From Thauera chlorobenzoica (GTDB taxonomy: Bacteria > Pseudomonadota > Gammaproteobacteria > Burkholderiales > Rhodocyclaceae): a DNA stretch of 64,000 nucleotides. Position 1 is the stretch's first letter. Each line of letters starts with the position of its first letter. Location of the stretch: contig NZ_CP018839.1 in the NCBI RefSeq assembly GCF_001922305.1, forward strand, positions 1,550,001 to 1,614,000, given 5' to 3'. Both the position numbers and the translations under genes were made by a program. The notes beneath the pieces are model-generated. The model did no database searches. It was not told the origin of the DNA and was given only the letters and a program-made list of their open reading frames with translations. This document shows positions 12,158 through 20,930 of the stretch, one piece after another.

Positions 12158-13020
12158 AAAAGTGGAACCTGGTGATCGACGTGGCGAAGTGCTTCAACTG
12201 CAACTGCTGCGCCCTGGCCTGTCATGACGAGTATCACGGCAACAGCTTCCCCGGCTATGCGGCCGAGATGGCCAAGCTCGGCCAGCGCTGGATCGACATC
12301 CTGCAGCGCGAGACCGGGCAGGTGCCGATGGTCGAAGTGAGCTACCTGCCGGTGATGTGCAACCACTGCGACAACCCGCCCTGCCTGAAGGCGGCGAAGG
12401 ACGGTGCGGTGGTCAAGCGCGACGACGGCATCGTCCTCATCGTTCCGGAGAAGGCGCGCGGCCAGCGCCAAATCGTCGATGCCTGCCCCTACAACGCGGT
12501 GTTCTGGAACGAAGAGAAGCAGCTGCCGCAGGCCTGGCCGTTCGATGCCCACCTGCTCGACCAGGGGTGGACGCGGACCCGCGGTGCGCAGGTATGCCCG
12601 ACCCAGGCGATGCGCACCCTGAAGGTGAGCGACGAGGAAATGCGCGCCATCGTCGCGCGCGAGGGGCTCGAAGTGCTGTCGCCCGAGACCGGCGCCAAGC
12701 CGCGGGTGCATTACCAGAATCTCGCCAATTTTTATTCCGTTTTCATCGGCGGGGCGCTGACCCGGGAGCTGGCCGGGGTCAGCGAATGCGCGGCCGGGGT
12801 GAAGGTCGCCCTGTTCAAGCACAACCAGCTGGTCGAGGAGCAGGAAAGCGACACGTTCGGGGAGTTCCGTTTCCGCCGCCTGAAGCGCGACAGCGGGACC
12901 TACACCGTGCGCGTGGCCGAGGCGAAGTTCGCCATGGAAGTGGAAGTGAAGCAGGACAGCGTCTATCTGGGCGCGATCGATCTGGCACCGGCGCGCAAGC
13001 CGGCGCCGGCAACCAACTAA
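12154..13020 (+). CDS. Hydroxylase small subunit, ferredoxin-type with C-terminal beta-barrel domain
   Basis: This 288-residue protein is the electron-transfer partner of the preceding Mo subunit. It starts with GTG overlapping the upstream stop (GTGA). Cysteine clusters C13-x2-C16-x2-C19-x3-C23, [19 protein letters not shown] and AQVCPTQAM give ligands for about three 4Fe-4S clusters. The last 90 residues (from about [12 protein letters not shown]) form a carboxypeptidase-regulatory/CNA-B-like beta domain, exactly the layout of the transhydroxylase beta subunit. Neither subunit has a Tat signal, so the enzyme should be cytoplasmic or attached to the inner face of the membrane. Confidence 0.88.
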   Translation: MKKWNLVIDVAKCFNCNCCALACHDEYHGNSFPGYAAEMAKLGQRWIDILQRETGQVPMVEVSYLPVMCNHCDNPPCLKAAKDGAVVKRDDGIVLIVPEKARGQRQIVDACPYNAVFWNEEKQLPQAWPFDAHLLDQGWTRTRGAQVCPTQAMRTLKVSDEEMRAIVAREGLEVLSPETGAKPRVHYQNLANFYSVFIGGALTRELAGVSECAAGVKVALFKHNQLVEEQESDTFGEFRFRRLKRDSGTYTVRVAEAKFAMEVEVKQDSVYLGAIDLAPARKPAPATN

Positions 13021-13035
13021 AGCAAGGAGGAAACA

Positions 13036-13449
13036 GTGGCCTACATTTTCCACCAGGACGAACTGCCCAAGCTCGTCTCGACCGTGCCCGGGCGCGAGCG
13101 GGTGTTCTTCGTCAGCAAGGAACTCAGCGACGTCGACCACATGCTCGCCGGGATCATGCGCTACCAGCAGGGGGCGAAGTCGCCCTACCACTTCCACAAG
13201 AACTGCGAACACTTCTATTTCATCATGGAAGGGCGCGCCACGGTGGAGACGCCCGAAGGCGTGCGCGACGTCGCCCCCGGCGACATGGTGTTCATCCCGG
13301 CCGAGGAAAAGCACCGCCTGCGCGCCGTCGATCCGCTGTTCTACTTCGAATTCCAGGCCCCGAACCGTTTCCAGACCACGATCCTGGACGGCACACCCGA
13401 CGACCTGCTGTGGGAAAAGGTCGACGGCAAGATCTGGGTGCAGAGCTGA
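13036..13449 (+). CDS. Cupin-domain protein 1 of the hydroxylase operon
   Basis: A single-domain cupin of 137 residues starting at GTG after AAGGAGG. A full metal site is visible: His52, His54, Glu58 (or His59) in HFHKNCEHFYFIMEG and His93 in EEKHRLRA. It follows the small subunit by 15 bases and is clearly in the same operon. Auxiliary proteins in the related T. aromatica AR-1 cluster have been proposed to stabilise intermediates; the same role is my inference here. A metal-dependent isomerase or dioxygenase-like activity cannot be excluded. Confidence 0.75.
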   Translation: MAYIFHQDELPKLVSTVPGRERVFFVSKELSDVDHMLAGIMRYQQGAKSPYHFHKNCEHFYFIMEGRATVETPEGVRDVAPGDMVFIPAEEKHRLRAVDPLFYFEFQAPNRFQTTILDGTPDDLLWEKVDGKIWVQS

Positions 13450-13469
13450 CACGAACGAGGACCATGGAC

Positions 13470-13814
13470 ATGACGACTACATTCATCAAGACCGGCGAAT
13501 GCGCGCGGATTGCGGTTCCGGGGGCGGGCGAAGCCGCCGAAGTGCTCAACGAGGCGCTGTGCGGCGCGAAGAACGTGCGCGGCAAGCTGCACTGGCTGTC
13601 CGCCGGTGACCGCCTGCAGGCGCAGGCGCCGGCGGGCGGGCACGAGCTGGTGTATCTGATGGAAGGCGACGGGGTGATTTCCCTCAACGGCAAGGACTAC
13701 GACGTCAAGCGCGGCGCCGGCGTCTACCTGGGACCGAACGAGGCTGCCTCGATCCGCCCCGTGGATGGGGCGCTCAAGCTCTTCCATCTCAGCGTTCCCG
13801 AAGTCAGGGACTGA
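13470..13814 (+). CDS. Cupin-domain protein 2 of the hydroxylase operon
   Basis: A second small cupin of 114 residues. The double-psi features are present (GGHELVYLMEGDGVISLNGKDYDVKRGAGVYLGP), but the HxH metal motif of the upstream cupin is missing, so it probably binds no metal or binds it weakly. I prefer the ATG at 13470 because GAGGA lies 8 bases upstream; the in-frame ATG at 13464 is too close to it. The two cupins may act as a pair, one catalytic and one structural. Confidence 0.7.
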   Translation: MTTTFIKTGECARIAVPGAGEAAEVLNEALCGAKNVRGKLHWLSAGDRLQAQAPAGGHELVYLMEGDGVISLNGKDYDVKRGAGVYLGPNEAASIRPVDGALKLFHLSVPEVRD

Positions 13815-13844
13815 GCGCGATTTCCATCAGCGAGGAGGCGAGCG

Positions 13845-14726
13845 ATGAAGGTAGCTCTGGTCGGCCTGGGGCGGATGGGCGCGGCGATCGCCGGGCGCAT
13901 CCTGGAGGGAGGTTTCGATCTGGTCGTCCATAACCGCAGCACGGAGAAGGCTGCCGGGCTCGCCGAGGCCGGCGCGCGGGTGGCCGGATCGGTGGCCGAA
14001 GCCTGTGCCGGTCGTGACGTCGTCATCACCATGGTGGCCGACGATGGCGCGCTCGGGGCGGTCGCCTATGGCGCCGGCGGGTTGTGCGCGTCGCTGCCGG
14101 CGGGCGCCGTCCATCTGGTGATGGGCACCCACGGCGTCGCTGCCCTCGGTGCGCTGGAAGAGGCCCACCGCCGGGCCGGCCAGCAGCTGGTGGCGGCGCC
14201 GGTGCTGGGCCGCCCGGACGCCGCTGCCGCCGGCGAGCTCGGCATCGTCGCGGCGGGGCCGGCCGATGCGGTGGCGCGCTGCCGGCCGCTGTTCGAGCTC
14301 ATCGGCCGGCGCGTGTTCGCCGCCGGGGAGCGTCCCGCGGGCGCCGCGGTGATCAAGCTTTCGAACAATTTTCTGCTGGGGTCCTGCATCGAGGCGATGG
14401 GCGAGGCGTTCGCCCTCGCCCGCAAGTACGAAGTCGCGCCCGAAGTGCTTTACGACGTGCTCACCGAAGGTCTGTTCGCCGCTCCGGCGTACAAGGTCTA
14501 TGGCCGCCTGATCGCCGACGAGGCCTACGAGCCGGCCGGCTTCGCCGCCCATCTCGGCCTCAAGGACGCCACCCTGGTGCTCGCCGCCGGGGAGGCGGCG
14601 CGGGTGCCGCTGCCGAGCGCGAACACGCTCCGCGACCGCCTGCTGAGCGCCATCGCCCACGGTGACGGCGACAAGGACTGGTCGGTGATGGCCCGCGAGC
14701 AGGCCCGTGCGAGCGGGCTCGAGTGA
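13845..14726 (+). CDS. NAD(P)-dependent dehydrogenase, 3-hydroxyisobutyrate dehydrogenase family
   Basis: The 293-residue product has the N-terminal Rossmann motif GLGRMGAAIA (residues 7-16) and the catalytic-lysine helix IKLSNNFLLGS of beta-hydroxyacid dehydrogenases. It may oxidise or reduce a hydroxy- or oxo-acid formed downstream of ring cleavage, such as a malate-semialdehyde-level C4 compound. That assignment rests on operon position only. It lies 30 bases after cupin 2 with GGAGG near its start. Confidence 0.85.
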   Translation: MKVALVGLGRMGAAIAGRILEGGFDLVVHNRSTEKAAGLAEAGARVAGSVAEACAGRDVVITMVADDGALGAVAYGAGGLCASLPAGAVHLVMGTHGVAALGALEEAHRRAGQQLVAAPVLGRPDAAAAGELGIVAAGPADAVARCRPLFELIGRRVFAAGERPAGAAVIKLSNNFLLGSCIEAMGEAFALARKYEVAPEVLYDVLTEGLFAAPAYKVYGRLIADEAYEPAGFAAHLGLKDATLVLAAGEAARVPLPSANTLRDRLLSAIAHGDGDKDWSVMAREQARASGLE

Positions 14727-14773
14727 TGGCCGGCGCCGCGCTTTCCTGTAGTTGAACCCTCCCCGCGACGCCT

Positions 14774-14789
14774 GCACCGGAGCCGGTGC
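14774..14789 (+). repeat. Intra-operon hairpin
   Basis: GCACCGG-AG-CCGGTGC is a perfect 7-bp dyad in the spacer between the dehydrogenase and the M24 gene. There is no T run, so it is more likely an mRNA processing or stability element than a terminator. Confidence 0.4.
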
Positions 14790-14828
14790 GGGCGCCCCCT
14801 TGCCGACCGATCTGGAAAGGAGTTCACG

Positions 14829-16082
14829 ATGAAATACAACCGCCCGCATGCAACCGCGCCCTGGGGCACCATGGCCAAGGACTGGGAGCACGGCATCGAC
14901 TATCCACGCATGGTGCGCGAGCGTTTCCAGCGCGCCCAGCATGCGGTCAAGGCGGCCGGGCTGGGGGCCGTGCTGTGCTTCAACGTCGATAACGTGCGCT
15001 ATGTCACCGGCACCCACATCGGCGAGTGGGTGCGCGACAAGTTCGACCGCTACTGCCTGTGCCCGCGCGACGGCCAGCCCTACCTGTGGGACCCGGCGCC
15101 GCCGGCGAAGCGGATCAGCTCGCCGTGGATCGCCGAGCACCTGGCCGCACCGATCAGCACCCTGCAGGGGGCGCTGCCGCCCGGCGTCGGCGCCGAGCAG
15201 GCGTTCGCCCGCCAGATCAGGAAGATGCTGGTGCATTACGGCATCGAACGCGAGCCGCTCGGCATCGACCTGCTCGAGCTGCCGATGCTGCGCGCGCTGG
15301 AAAAGGAAGGGATCGAGGTGGTCGATGGCCAGCAGGCCATGCTCGACGCGCGCGAGATCAAGACCGCGCAGGAGATCGAGTGCCTGAAGGTGGCCGCGGC
15401 CATGGTGGACGCCACCTACTACGACATCTGCAAGGCGATCCGGCCGGGGGTGCGCGAGAACGAGCTGGTGGCGATCGCCAACGACCGCCTGTTCCGCCTC
15501 GGCTCGGAGCGCGTCGAGTGCGTCAATTCGGTCGCCGGGCCGCGCGGCACGCCGCATTCGCACACCTTCTCCGACCGCATCATCCAGCCGGGCGACATGG
15601 TCTATCTGGACATCATGCATTCGTTCAACGGCTACCGGACCTGCTACTACCGCACCTTCGTGTGCGGGGAGCCGAACAAGCACCAGATCGAAGCCTACGA
15701 GACCGCCTCGAAGTGGATCAGCGCCTCGATCGATGCGATCCGCCCGGGAGCGACGGTGGAAGAGGTCGCCAGCGTGTGGCCGGCGGCCGAGGAGTTCGGC
15801 TACCACGACGAGGACGAGGCCTTCCTGCTGCAGTACGGCCACGGCATCGGCCTGAGCCTGTGGGAGCGGCCGATCATCAGCCGGCGCTTCAGCGGGCAGA
15901 GCACGGTGCTCAAGGAAGGCATGGTGTTCGCCGTCGAGACCTGGAAGGGCGCCGCCGACGGCTCGGGCGCGGCGCGCATCGAGGAGGAAGTGGTGGTGAC
16001 GAAGGATGGCTGCGAAGTGATCACCAACTTCCCGTCGGACCGGCTGATTTCCTGCGGCCTGCCGGGGTGCGACGTGTTTTGA
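14829..16082 (+). CDS. M24 (pita-bread) family protein with an altered metal site
   Basis: This 417-residue protein has the two-domain layout of Xaa-Pro dipeptidase/creatinase proteins: an N-terminal creatinase-like domain to about residue 180, then the pita-bread domain. Metal ligands Asp261, His338 (GHGIGL), Glu370 and Glu385 (RIEEEV) are in place, but the second aspartate of the usual D-x10-D pair is Cys272 (GYRTCYYRTF). This argues against ordinary peptidase action and for a one-metal or changed C-N/C-O lyase-type activity. It lies between pathway dehydrogenase and TRAP genes. Its substrate could be a ring-cleavage product or an aromatic conjugate; this is unproven. Confidence 0.8.
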   Translation: MKYNRPHATAPWGTMAKDWEHGIDYPRMVRERFQRAQHAVKAAGLGAVLCFNVDNVRYVTGTHIGEWVRDKFDRYCLCPRDGQPYLWDPAPPAKRISSPWIAEHLAAPISTLQGALPPGVGAEQAFARQIRKMLVHYGIEREPLGIDLLELPMLRALEKEGIEVVDGQQAMLDAREIKTAQEIECLKVAAAMVDATYYDICKAIRPGVRENELVAIANDRLFRLGSERVECVNSVAGPRGTPHSHTFSDRIIQPGDMVYLDIMHSFNGYRTCYYRTFVCGEPNKHQIEAYETASKWISASIDAIRPGATVEEVASVWPAAEEFGYHDEDEAFLLQYGHGIGLSLWERPIISRRFSGQSTVLKEGMVFAVETWKGAADGSGAARIEEEVVVTKDGCEVITNFPSDRLISCGLPGCDVF

Positions 16083-16184
16083 ATGCTTATCCGGCGCTGC
16101 AGGCGGAACAATAATTTTCACGCCGCCCGCTCGCCTCTTCATCGGCCGCCTGAACGCGGCCATCCGCACGACAAGGAGGAGAAC

Positions 16185-17150
16185 ATGGATCTTTCCAGCC
16201 GTTTTGCCAGACTGGCCGCCATCCTGGCGTTTGCCGCAGCGGGCTTCGCTGCACCGGTGCACGCCGAGGAGTGGCGCTTCAGCACGCCCACCCCGGCAGC
16301 GCACATCTACACCAGGACGGCCGAGCGCATCGCCCAGGCGATCGGCGCCGAAGGCAAGGACCGGGTGACGGTCGCCCCCGCCAACCAGCTCGGCGACGTG
16401 CCCACCGTGCTGTCCCTGCTGCAGGGCGGCGCGCTCCAGCTCGCGGTGATCCCGGTCGGCGACCTGACCAACCGCGACCCGGCGTTCTTCGGCTGGTTCC
16501 TGCCGCGCAAGTTCGATTCGCTCGAAGGCGCGGCGAAGGCGGCCCACTCGAAGGAAGCGCTGGAAATGCTCGACCGCCTCGGGAAGCAGGGCCTGGTCGG
16601 CCTGGCCTACGTCCTCAACGGCCAGCGCCACGTCCTTTCCCGCAAGCCGATCGCTTCGGTCGAGGATTTCCGCAACCTCAAGGTCCGCGCCTTCCAGAGC
16701 GACATCTTCCGCGCCTGGTGGAGCGCGCTCGGTGCGGCGCCGACCGCGCTGCCGCTGCCCGAGATCATGCCTTCGCTGATCACCGGGGTGATCGATGCGG
16801 TGGACGTGGATCTCGAGATCGTCAATGCGTTGCGCATGTACGAGCAGGCGCCGCACGTGACGCTGACCCGGCACATGGTGTTCCCCGGGGTGATCCTGGC
16901 GTCGCGGACGTGGTGGGAGCGGCTCGACCCGGCGCGCCAGGAAAAAGTCCGTGCCGTGATCGCCGAGGCGCAGCAGTGGGCGCTCGACGACGTGGTCGCC
17001 GACGAGGCGGCGCTGGTCGAGCGCCTGGCCAAGGCGGGGGCCAAGGTGGCGCAGTTCGATGGCGCGCAGTTCTCGGCCCAGGTCGAGACGGTGCGCAGGC
17101 AGTTCATCGACCGCGATCCGCTGATCCGGGCATTCGATCAGGCGAACTGA
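16185..17150 (+). CDS. dctP: TRAP transporter solute-binding protein (DctPQM set)
   Basis: A 321-residue periplasmic receptor with signal peptide MDLSSRFARLAAILAFAAAG...HA (cleavage about residue 27). It starts after AAGGAGG at 16185. It carries DctP features such as SVEDFRNLKVRAFQS with the substrate-binding arginine, and EIMPSLITGVIDAVD. It differs clearly from the three orphan receptors and is followed by its own DctQ and DctM genes. In T. aromatica AR-1 a TRAP system is needed for efficient growth on 3,5-dihydroxybenzoate; this set is the obvious equivalent. Confidence 0.92.
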   Translation: MDLSSRFARLAAILAFAAAGFAAPVHAEEWRFSTPTPAAHIYTRTAERIAQAIGAEGKDRVTVAPANQLGDVPTVLSLLQGGALQLAVIPVGDLTNRDPAFFGWFLPRKFDSLEGAAKAAHSKEALEMLDRLGKQGLVGLAYVLNGQRHVLSRKPIASVEDFRNLKVRAFQSDIFRAWWSALGAAPTALPLPEIMPSLITGVIDAVDVDLEIVNALRMYEQAPHVTLTRHMVFPGVILASRTWWERLDPARQEKVRAVIAEAQQWALDDVVADEAALVERLAKAGAKVAQFDGAQFSAQVETVRRQFIDRDPLIRAFDQAN

Positions 17151-17158
17151 AACCCGAG

Positions 17159-17197
17159 CCCGGCCGCAGGGCGGCGCATCCGCCTCCTGCGACCGGG
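17159..17197 (+). repeat. Hairpin between dctP and dctQ
   Basis: CCCGGCCGCAGG (17159-17170) pairs with CCTGCGACCGGG (17186-17197), 11 of 12 positions matching, around a smaller inner stem. It is followed only by TTT. Such stems between binding-protein and permease genes usually protect the upstream message and lower permease expression. Confidence 0.6.
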
Positions 17198-17221
17198 TTT
17201 GCTCAAGGAGGGAAACCTGTC

Positions 17222-17713
17222 ATGGGTGCTCTGTTCCGGATCGACCGCCTGTTCGCCCGCCTCGAACTCGGGGTCGCGGTCGCCGCACTGGCGAGCCTGG
17301 TGGTGCTGCTGATCGCGCAGGTGTTTTTCCGCTACGTCCTCATGGCGCCGCTGTTCTTCGCCGAAGAGGTCGCGCTGCTGCTGCTGATCGTGGCGAGCTT
17401 CGCCGGCCTCAGCCTGCTGGTCGCCGAGCGCAAGCTCGTCGCCGTCGACATGGTCGGCGCCTTCGTTGCGCCGCGCCTGCAGCGCTGGATCCGCTGGGCG
17501 GCCGGGATTGCGGTGCTGCTCACCGCGGCGGTGCTGGCCGGGTACGCGGTGAGCTATCTGACGGTGCCCTGGATCTGGCTCGAGCGTTCGGCCACCGTGC
17601 CGATGCCGCGGGCGGTGCTCTACCTGCTCGTCACCAGCGAGCTGGTCCTGCTGTGTTTCCACCAGGCCGTGCAGTCGATTGCGGATTTTCCGCCGCTGGC
17701 CGGGGAGGGCTGA
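17222..17713 (+). CDS. dctQ: TRAP transporter small membrane subunit DctQ
   Basis: A 163-residue inner-membrane protein with four hydrophobic segments (about residues 15-36, 45-66, 87-110 and 129-150) and the conserved RYVL...FFAEE pattern of DctQ subunits after the first segment. AAGGAGG precedes the start. It forms the membrane complex with DctM, which starts 5 bases after its stop. Confidence 0.9.
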   Translation: MGALFRIDRLFARLELGVAVAALASLVVLLIAQVFFRYVLMAPLFFAEEVALLLLIVASFAGLSLLVAERKLVAVDMVGAFVAPRLQRWIRWAAGIAVLLTAAVLAGYAVSYLTVPWIWLERSATVPMPRAVLYLLVTSELVLLCFHQAVQSIADFPPLAGEG

Positions 17714-17717
17714 AGCG

Positions 17718-18989
17718 ATGCTGACGATGAGTGCGTTTTTCGTATTGCTATTCCTGGGCCTGCCGATCGTCTTTCTGCTGCTCGGCACGGCGATCCTGTT
17801 CGTCTTCGAGGCCGAAGCGGACATGATGCTGAACAGCTTCCTGGTGCAGTCGGTCAAGGGCGTTGAGGTCAACGGGTTCCTCGCTATTCCGCTGTTCATG
17901 CTGGTCGGCGAGATCATGACCCGCGGCCAGATCACCGAGCGCCTGATGCGCACCGCGGCCCGCCTGGTCGGGGGCCTGCGCGGCGGCCTGGCCTACGTCA
18001 ATGTCGTGGTCAATGCGCTGGCCGCGGCGATCCTCGGTTCTGCCACCGCGCAGATCGCGGTGATGAGCCGGGTGATCGTGCCCGAGATGGAGCGCCATGG
18101 TTACGACCGTCGCTATGCCGCGGGGCTCACCGTGGCGACGGGGTTGCTCGGACCGATCATCCCGCCGTCGATGCTGATGATCATCTACGGCGTGCTGGCC
18201 TATCAGTCGGTGGCGACCCTGTTCATCGCCGGCATCGTCCCGGGACTGCTGATCACGCTGTTTTTCTTCGTCGCCGTCGCCATGTCGGGCAAGCACCTGC
18301 CGGCGAGGTCCGAGGCGCCGCTGCCGGCATCGAGCTGGCGCGAGATCGGGCTCGATGCATTGCCCCTGCTGATTCCGGTGACGATCATCGCCGGCATCGT
18401 CTCCGGGGTGATGACGCCAACGGAGTCGGGTGCGGTGGCGACGGTGGTTTCCGTGGCCCTTGCGGTGACCGTCTATCGCAGCCTGGGCTTCGGCGATGTC
18501 GTGCCGCTGCTGCGCGAGGTCGTCCTGTCCTCGGCTTCGATCATCGCGCTGATCGGTTTTGCCACGCTGCTCGGCTGGGTGCTGTCCTACAAGGGCATTC
18601 CGGCGATGATGGCCGACGGGCTGGCGTCGCTGTCGGTCGGCCCGGTCAGCTTCCTGCTGCTGGTCTGTCTGGTGGTGTTCATCCTCGGCATGTTCCTCGA
18701 CGGCATCGGCGTGCTGATCTTCATCGTGCCGATCCTGCTGCCGGTGGCGCAGTCGTTCGGCGTGGACCCGATCCATTTCGGCGTGGTGCTGGCGGTCGCG
18801 ACCCTGACCGGGCTGGTCTCGCCTCCGGTCGGCCCCGGGCTGTACATCGCGATGGATGCGACCGGGCTGAAGATGCTGCCGCTGTTCAAGGCGACGCTGC
18901 CCTTCATGTTCGGCTTCCTGCTCGCGCTGCTGGCGATCGTGCTGCTGCCCGAACTGTCGGTGGCGCTGCCGGCCTGGCTGGCGCTGTAG
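17718..18989 (+). CDS. dctM: TRAP transporter large membrane subunit DctM
   Basis: This 423-residue permease subunit has about twelve hydrophobic segments and the DctM signatures GSATAQIAVMSRVIVPEM, GLLGPIIPPSMLMIIYGVL and SPPVGPGLYIA. It drives Na+-coupled uptake of the carboxylate handed over by the receptor. I chose the ATG at 17718 (GGAGGG 8 bases upstream) over an earlier in-frame start inside dctQ. It is the last plus-strand gene of the hydroxylase operon and runs convergent with a minus-strand dctP. Confidence 0.93.
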   Translation: MLTMSAFFVLLFLGLPIVFLLLGTAILFVFEAEADMMLNSFLVQSVKGVEVNGFLAIPLFMLVGEIMTRGQITERLMRTAARLVGGLRGGLAYVNVVVNALAAAILGSATAQIAVMSRVIVPEMERHGYDRRYAAGLTVATGLLGPIIPPSMLMIIYGVLAYQSVATLFIAGIVPGLLITLFFFVAVAMSGKHLPARSEAPLPASSWREIGLDALPLLIPVTIIAGIVSGVMTPTESGAVATVVSVALAVTVYRSLGFGDVVPLLREVVLSSASIIALIGFATLLGWVLSYKGIPAMMADGLASLSVGPVSFLLLVCLVVFILGMFLDGIGVLIFIVPILLPVAQSFGVDPIHFGVVLAVATLTGLVSPPVGPGLYIAMDATGLKMLPLFKATLPFMFGFLLALLAIVLLPELSVALPAWLAL

Positions 18990-18992
18990 GCC

Positions 18993-19020
18993 GGCGGCGC
19001 GGAAAATCTACTGCGCCGCC
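18993..19020. terminator. Bidirectional hairpin between convergent dctM and dctP
   Basis: GGCGGCGC (18993-19000) and GCGCCGCC (19013-19020) form a perfect 8-bp stem whose right arm lies inside the last codons of the minus-strand dctP. The loop reads AAAATCTA on the plus strand. It probably limits read-through from both sides, though neither side has a strong T run. Confidence 0.45.
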
Positions 19021-20042
19021 CCGTGCTGCGCGATCAGCGCACGCGCGTCCTGGAGCATGGCCGGGCCGGGCAGACCGGCCTTGTTCATGTTGTCCACGTA
19101 TTCGTCCTGCAGGTCGGCGGCGGCTGCGATCCAGCGGTCGATCTCGGTCGTCGGCAGGGTGTGGAAGGTGTTGCCGCGCGCGATCGCGGTATTGCGGCTG
19201 GGCTCCTTGGCCTCGTCCCATACCCGGCCGGCGTGGGCGGAGAGCTCCATGCCGCTGTTGCGGTCGATGATCGCCTTGAGGTCGTCGGGCAGGCCGGCGT
19301 AGCGCGCCGGGTTCATCGCCATCACGAACACGTTGGTGTACAGCGAGGGGCGTTCGGCGGGCGTTTCGATGTGGTACTTGACCATCTCCTGCAGCTTCAC
19401 CGAAGGGATCACTTCCCAGGCCAGCAGGAAGCCGTCGACCACGCCCTTGCTGACCGCCTCCGGCAACGACGGCAGCGGCATGCCCACCGGGGTGGCGCCG
19501 AGCCGCGTCAGCAGCTTGGTTGCGAACCGCGTCGGCGCGCGCACCTTGAGGCCGCGCAGGTCTTCCATCTTGTGCACCGGAGTGTCGCGGGTGTGCAGGT
19601 AGCCTTCCTCATGGATGTTGAACAGCAGCGGCTTGACCGCGCCGAATTCCTTTGTCGCGTGCCGGGTGTAGAAGGTCCATGCCGCGCGCGAGCCGGCTTC
19701 GGCGCCGGCGGTCATGAACGGCAGTTCGAACACCTCCATGATCGGGAAACGGCCGGGGGTGTAGCCGGGCAGGGTATAGACGATGTCGGCGACGCCGTCG
19801 CGGGCCTGGTCGTAGAGCTGGGCAGGCGTGCCGCCGAGCTGCATCGAGGGGTAGATCTGGCACTTCATGCGGTTGTTCGATTCGGCCGCGATGCGCTCGC
19901 ACCAGGGCTTGATGATCTTCTGCGGGGCGTTTGCGTTCGGCGTCCACATGTGATGAACCTTCAGGGTGACCTCCTGGGCGGTGGCGGGTAACGCGCCACA
20001 GGCCAGCAGGCCGAGCAGGGCGAAGCGCTGGTGCAGGGACAT
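19008..20042 (-). CDS. dctP: TRAP transporter solute-binding protein DctP (second orphan)
   Basis: A 344-residue receptor with signal peptide MSLHQRFALLGLLACGALPATA and GGAGGAG before its ATG at 20042. It shares the PWCERIAAESNNRMKCQIYP segment, the TLPGYTPGRFP loop and overall layout with the receptors at 7761 and 48854. It follows the alpha/beta hydrolase gene by about 100 bases on the same strand, and so belongs to the operon controlled from the 20931-20989 element. No own permease is present; DctQM at 17222-18989 is the nearest candidate partner. Confidence 0.9.
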   Translation of the reverse strand: MSLHQRFALLGLLACGALPATAQEVTLKVHHMWTPNANAPQKIIKPWCERIAAESNNRMKCQIYPSMQLGGTPAQLYDQARDGVADIVYTLPGYTPGRFPIMEVFELPFMTAGAEAGSRAAWTFYTRHATKEFGAVKPLLFNIHEEGYLHTRDTPVHKMEDLRGLKVRAPTRFATKLLTRLGATPVGMPLPSLPEAVSKGVVDGFLLAWEVIPSVKLQEMVKYHIETPAERPSLYTNVFVMAMNPARYAGLPDDLKAIIDRNSGMELSAHAGRVWDEAKEPSRNTAIARGNTFHTLPTTEIDRWIAAAADLQDEYVDNMNKAGLPGPAMLQDARALIAQHGAAQ

Positions 20043-20140
20043 GCTTTTCTCCTCCGTTGTCGTGGTGTTGCCGGTGAAAGCTGAAAGGGCGTGCGTGAAT
20101 GCGGGTTGGTGGCGGGTGGGATGAAGGCGCAGGGCCGTCT

Positions 20141-20854
20141 TCAGTCCGCTTGCCGCAGCCAGGCGTGCAGGGCGGCGGTGACGGCGGCGGGCTGCTCCAT
20201 CGGCGCCATGTGGCCGCTGTCTTCGATCGGCACCAGCCGCGCCTGCGGCCGCAGGGCCTGCATCGCCGCGTGGCGGGCCAAGGGGCTCCAGGCGTCCTGG
20301 CGGCCGCAGATCAGCATCACCGGGCAGGCCAGCGACGCGAACAGCGGGCGGGCGTCGGGGCGTCCGAGCAGGGCGGTGATCTGGGCCCGGAAGCGCTCCG
20401 GCGTGCTGCGCGCGATCATATCGAGGATGGCCTCGAAGAGCGGGGTGTCGAGCCGCGCCGGATGGACCATGGCGCGCGCCCACTCCTGCCCCATCGCGCG
20501 CATCCCGGCGTCGCGGGCGAGCTGCAGCAGGCGCAGGCGCTGGCTGCGTTCGTGCGCGCCGGGCTCGCCCGCGGCAAGCGCTTCGAGCCCGCTGTCGAGG
20601 AGGGCGATGCGGGCGATGCGCTGCGGCGCCTGGCGCGCCACTTCGAGTGCGGCACGGCCGCCCATCGAATGGCCGGCGAGGGCGAGCGGGCCGTCGGGGG
20701 CCTGGGCCAGCACCGCCCGCGCCATGCCGGCAAGGGATTCGCAGTCGCCGTAGGCGGGCACGATGCAGTGCACGGCGGTGCCGAGCGCGGCGCACTGTGC
20801 GGACCAGACCGCGTTGTCGCACAACAGGCCGGGCAACAAAATCAGCGTGGACAT
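20141..20854 (-). CDS. Alpha/beta-hydrolase
   Basis: A 237-residue single-domain hydrolase. The nucleophile elbow GHSMGG, an acid in the CGRQDAWSP segment and the His in EDSGHMAPMEQP make up the catalytic triad. The oxyanion region is LLPGLLCDNAVW. It resembles ring-fission product hydrolases and small carboxylesterases. The frame is open further upstream, but the ATG at 20854 has GGAGGAG in front of it. It probably cleaves an ester, lactone or C-C bond of a pathway intermediate; the substrate is unknown. Confidence 0.82.
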   Translation of the reverse strand: MSTLILLPGLLCDNAVWSAQCAALGTAVHCIVPAYGDCESLAGMARAVLAQAPDGPLALAGHSMGGRAALEVARQAPQRIARIALLDSGLEALAAGEPGAHERSQRLRLLQLARDAGMRAMGQEWARAMVHPARLDTPLFEAILDMIARSTPERFRAQITALLGRPDARPLFASLACPVMLICGRQDAWSPLARHAAMQALRPQARLVPIEDSGHMAPMEQPAAVTAALHAWLRQAD

Positions 20855-20930
20855 GGAGCGGGCTCCTCCCCCTTTCGTGATCGCCTTGCGCGGCGCGCCG
20901 CGCGGCCATGCCGGAGGTGGCAATGTGGGC

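Noticed and set aside
14829-16082. Annotation as an ordinary Xaa-Pro aminopeptidase
   Set aside because: A metal-ligand Asp is replaced by Cys and the context is catabolic, so a peptidase label would overstate the evidence.
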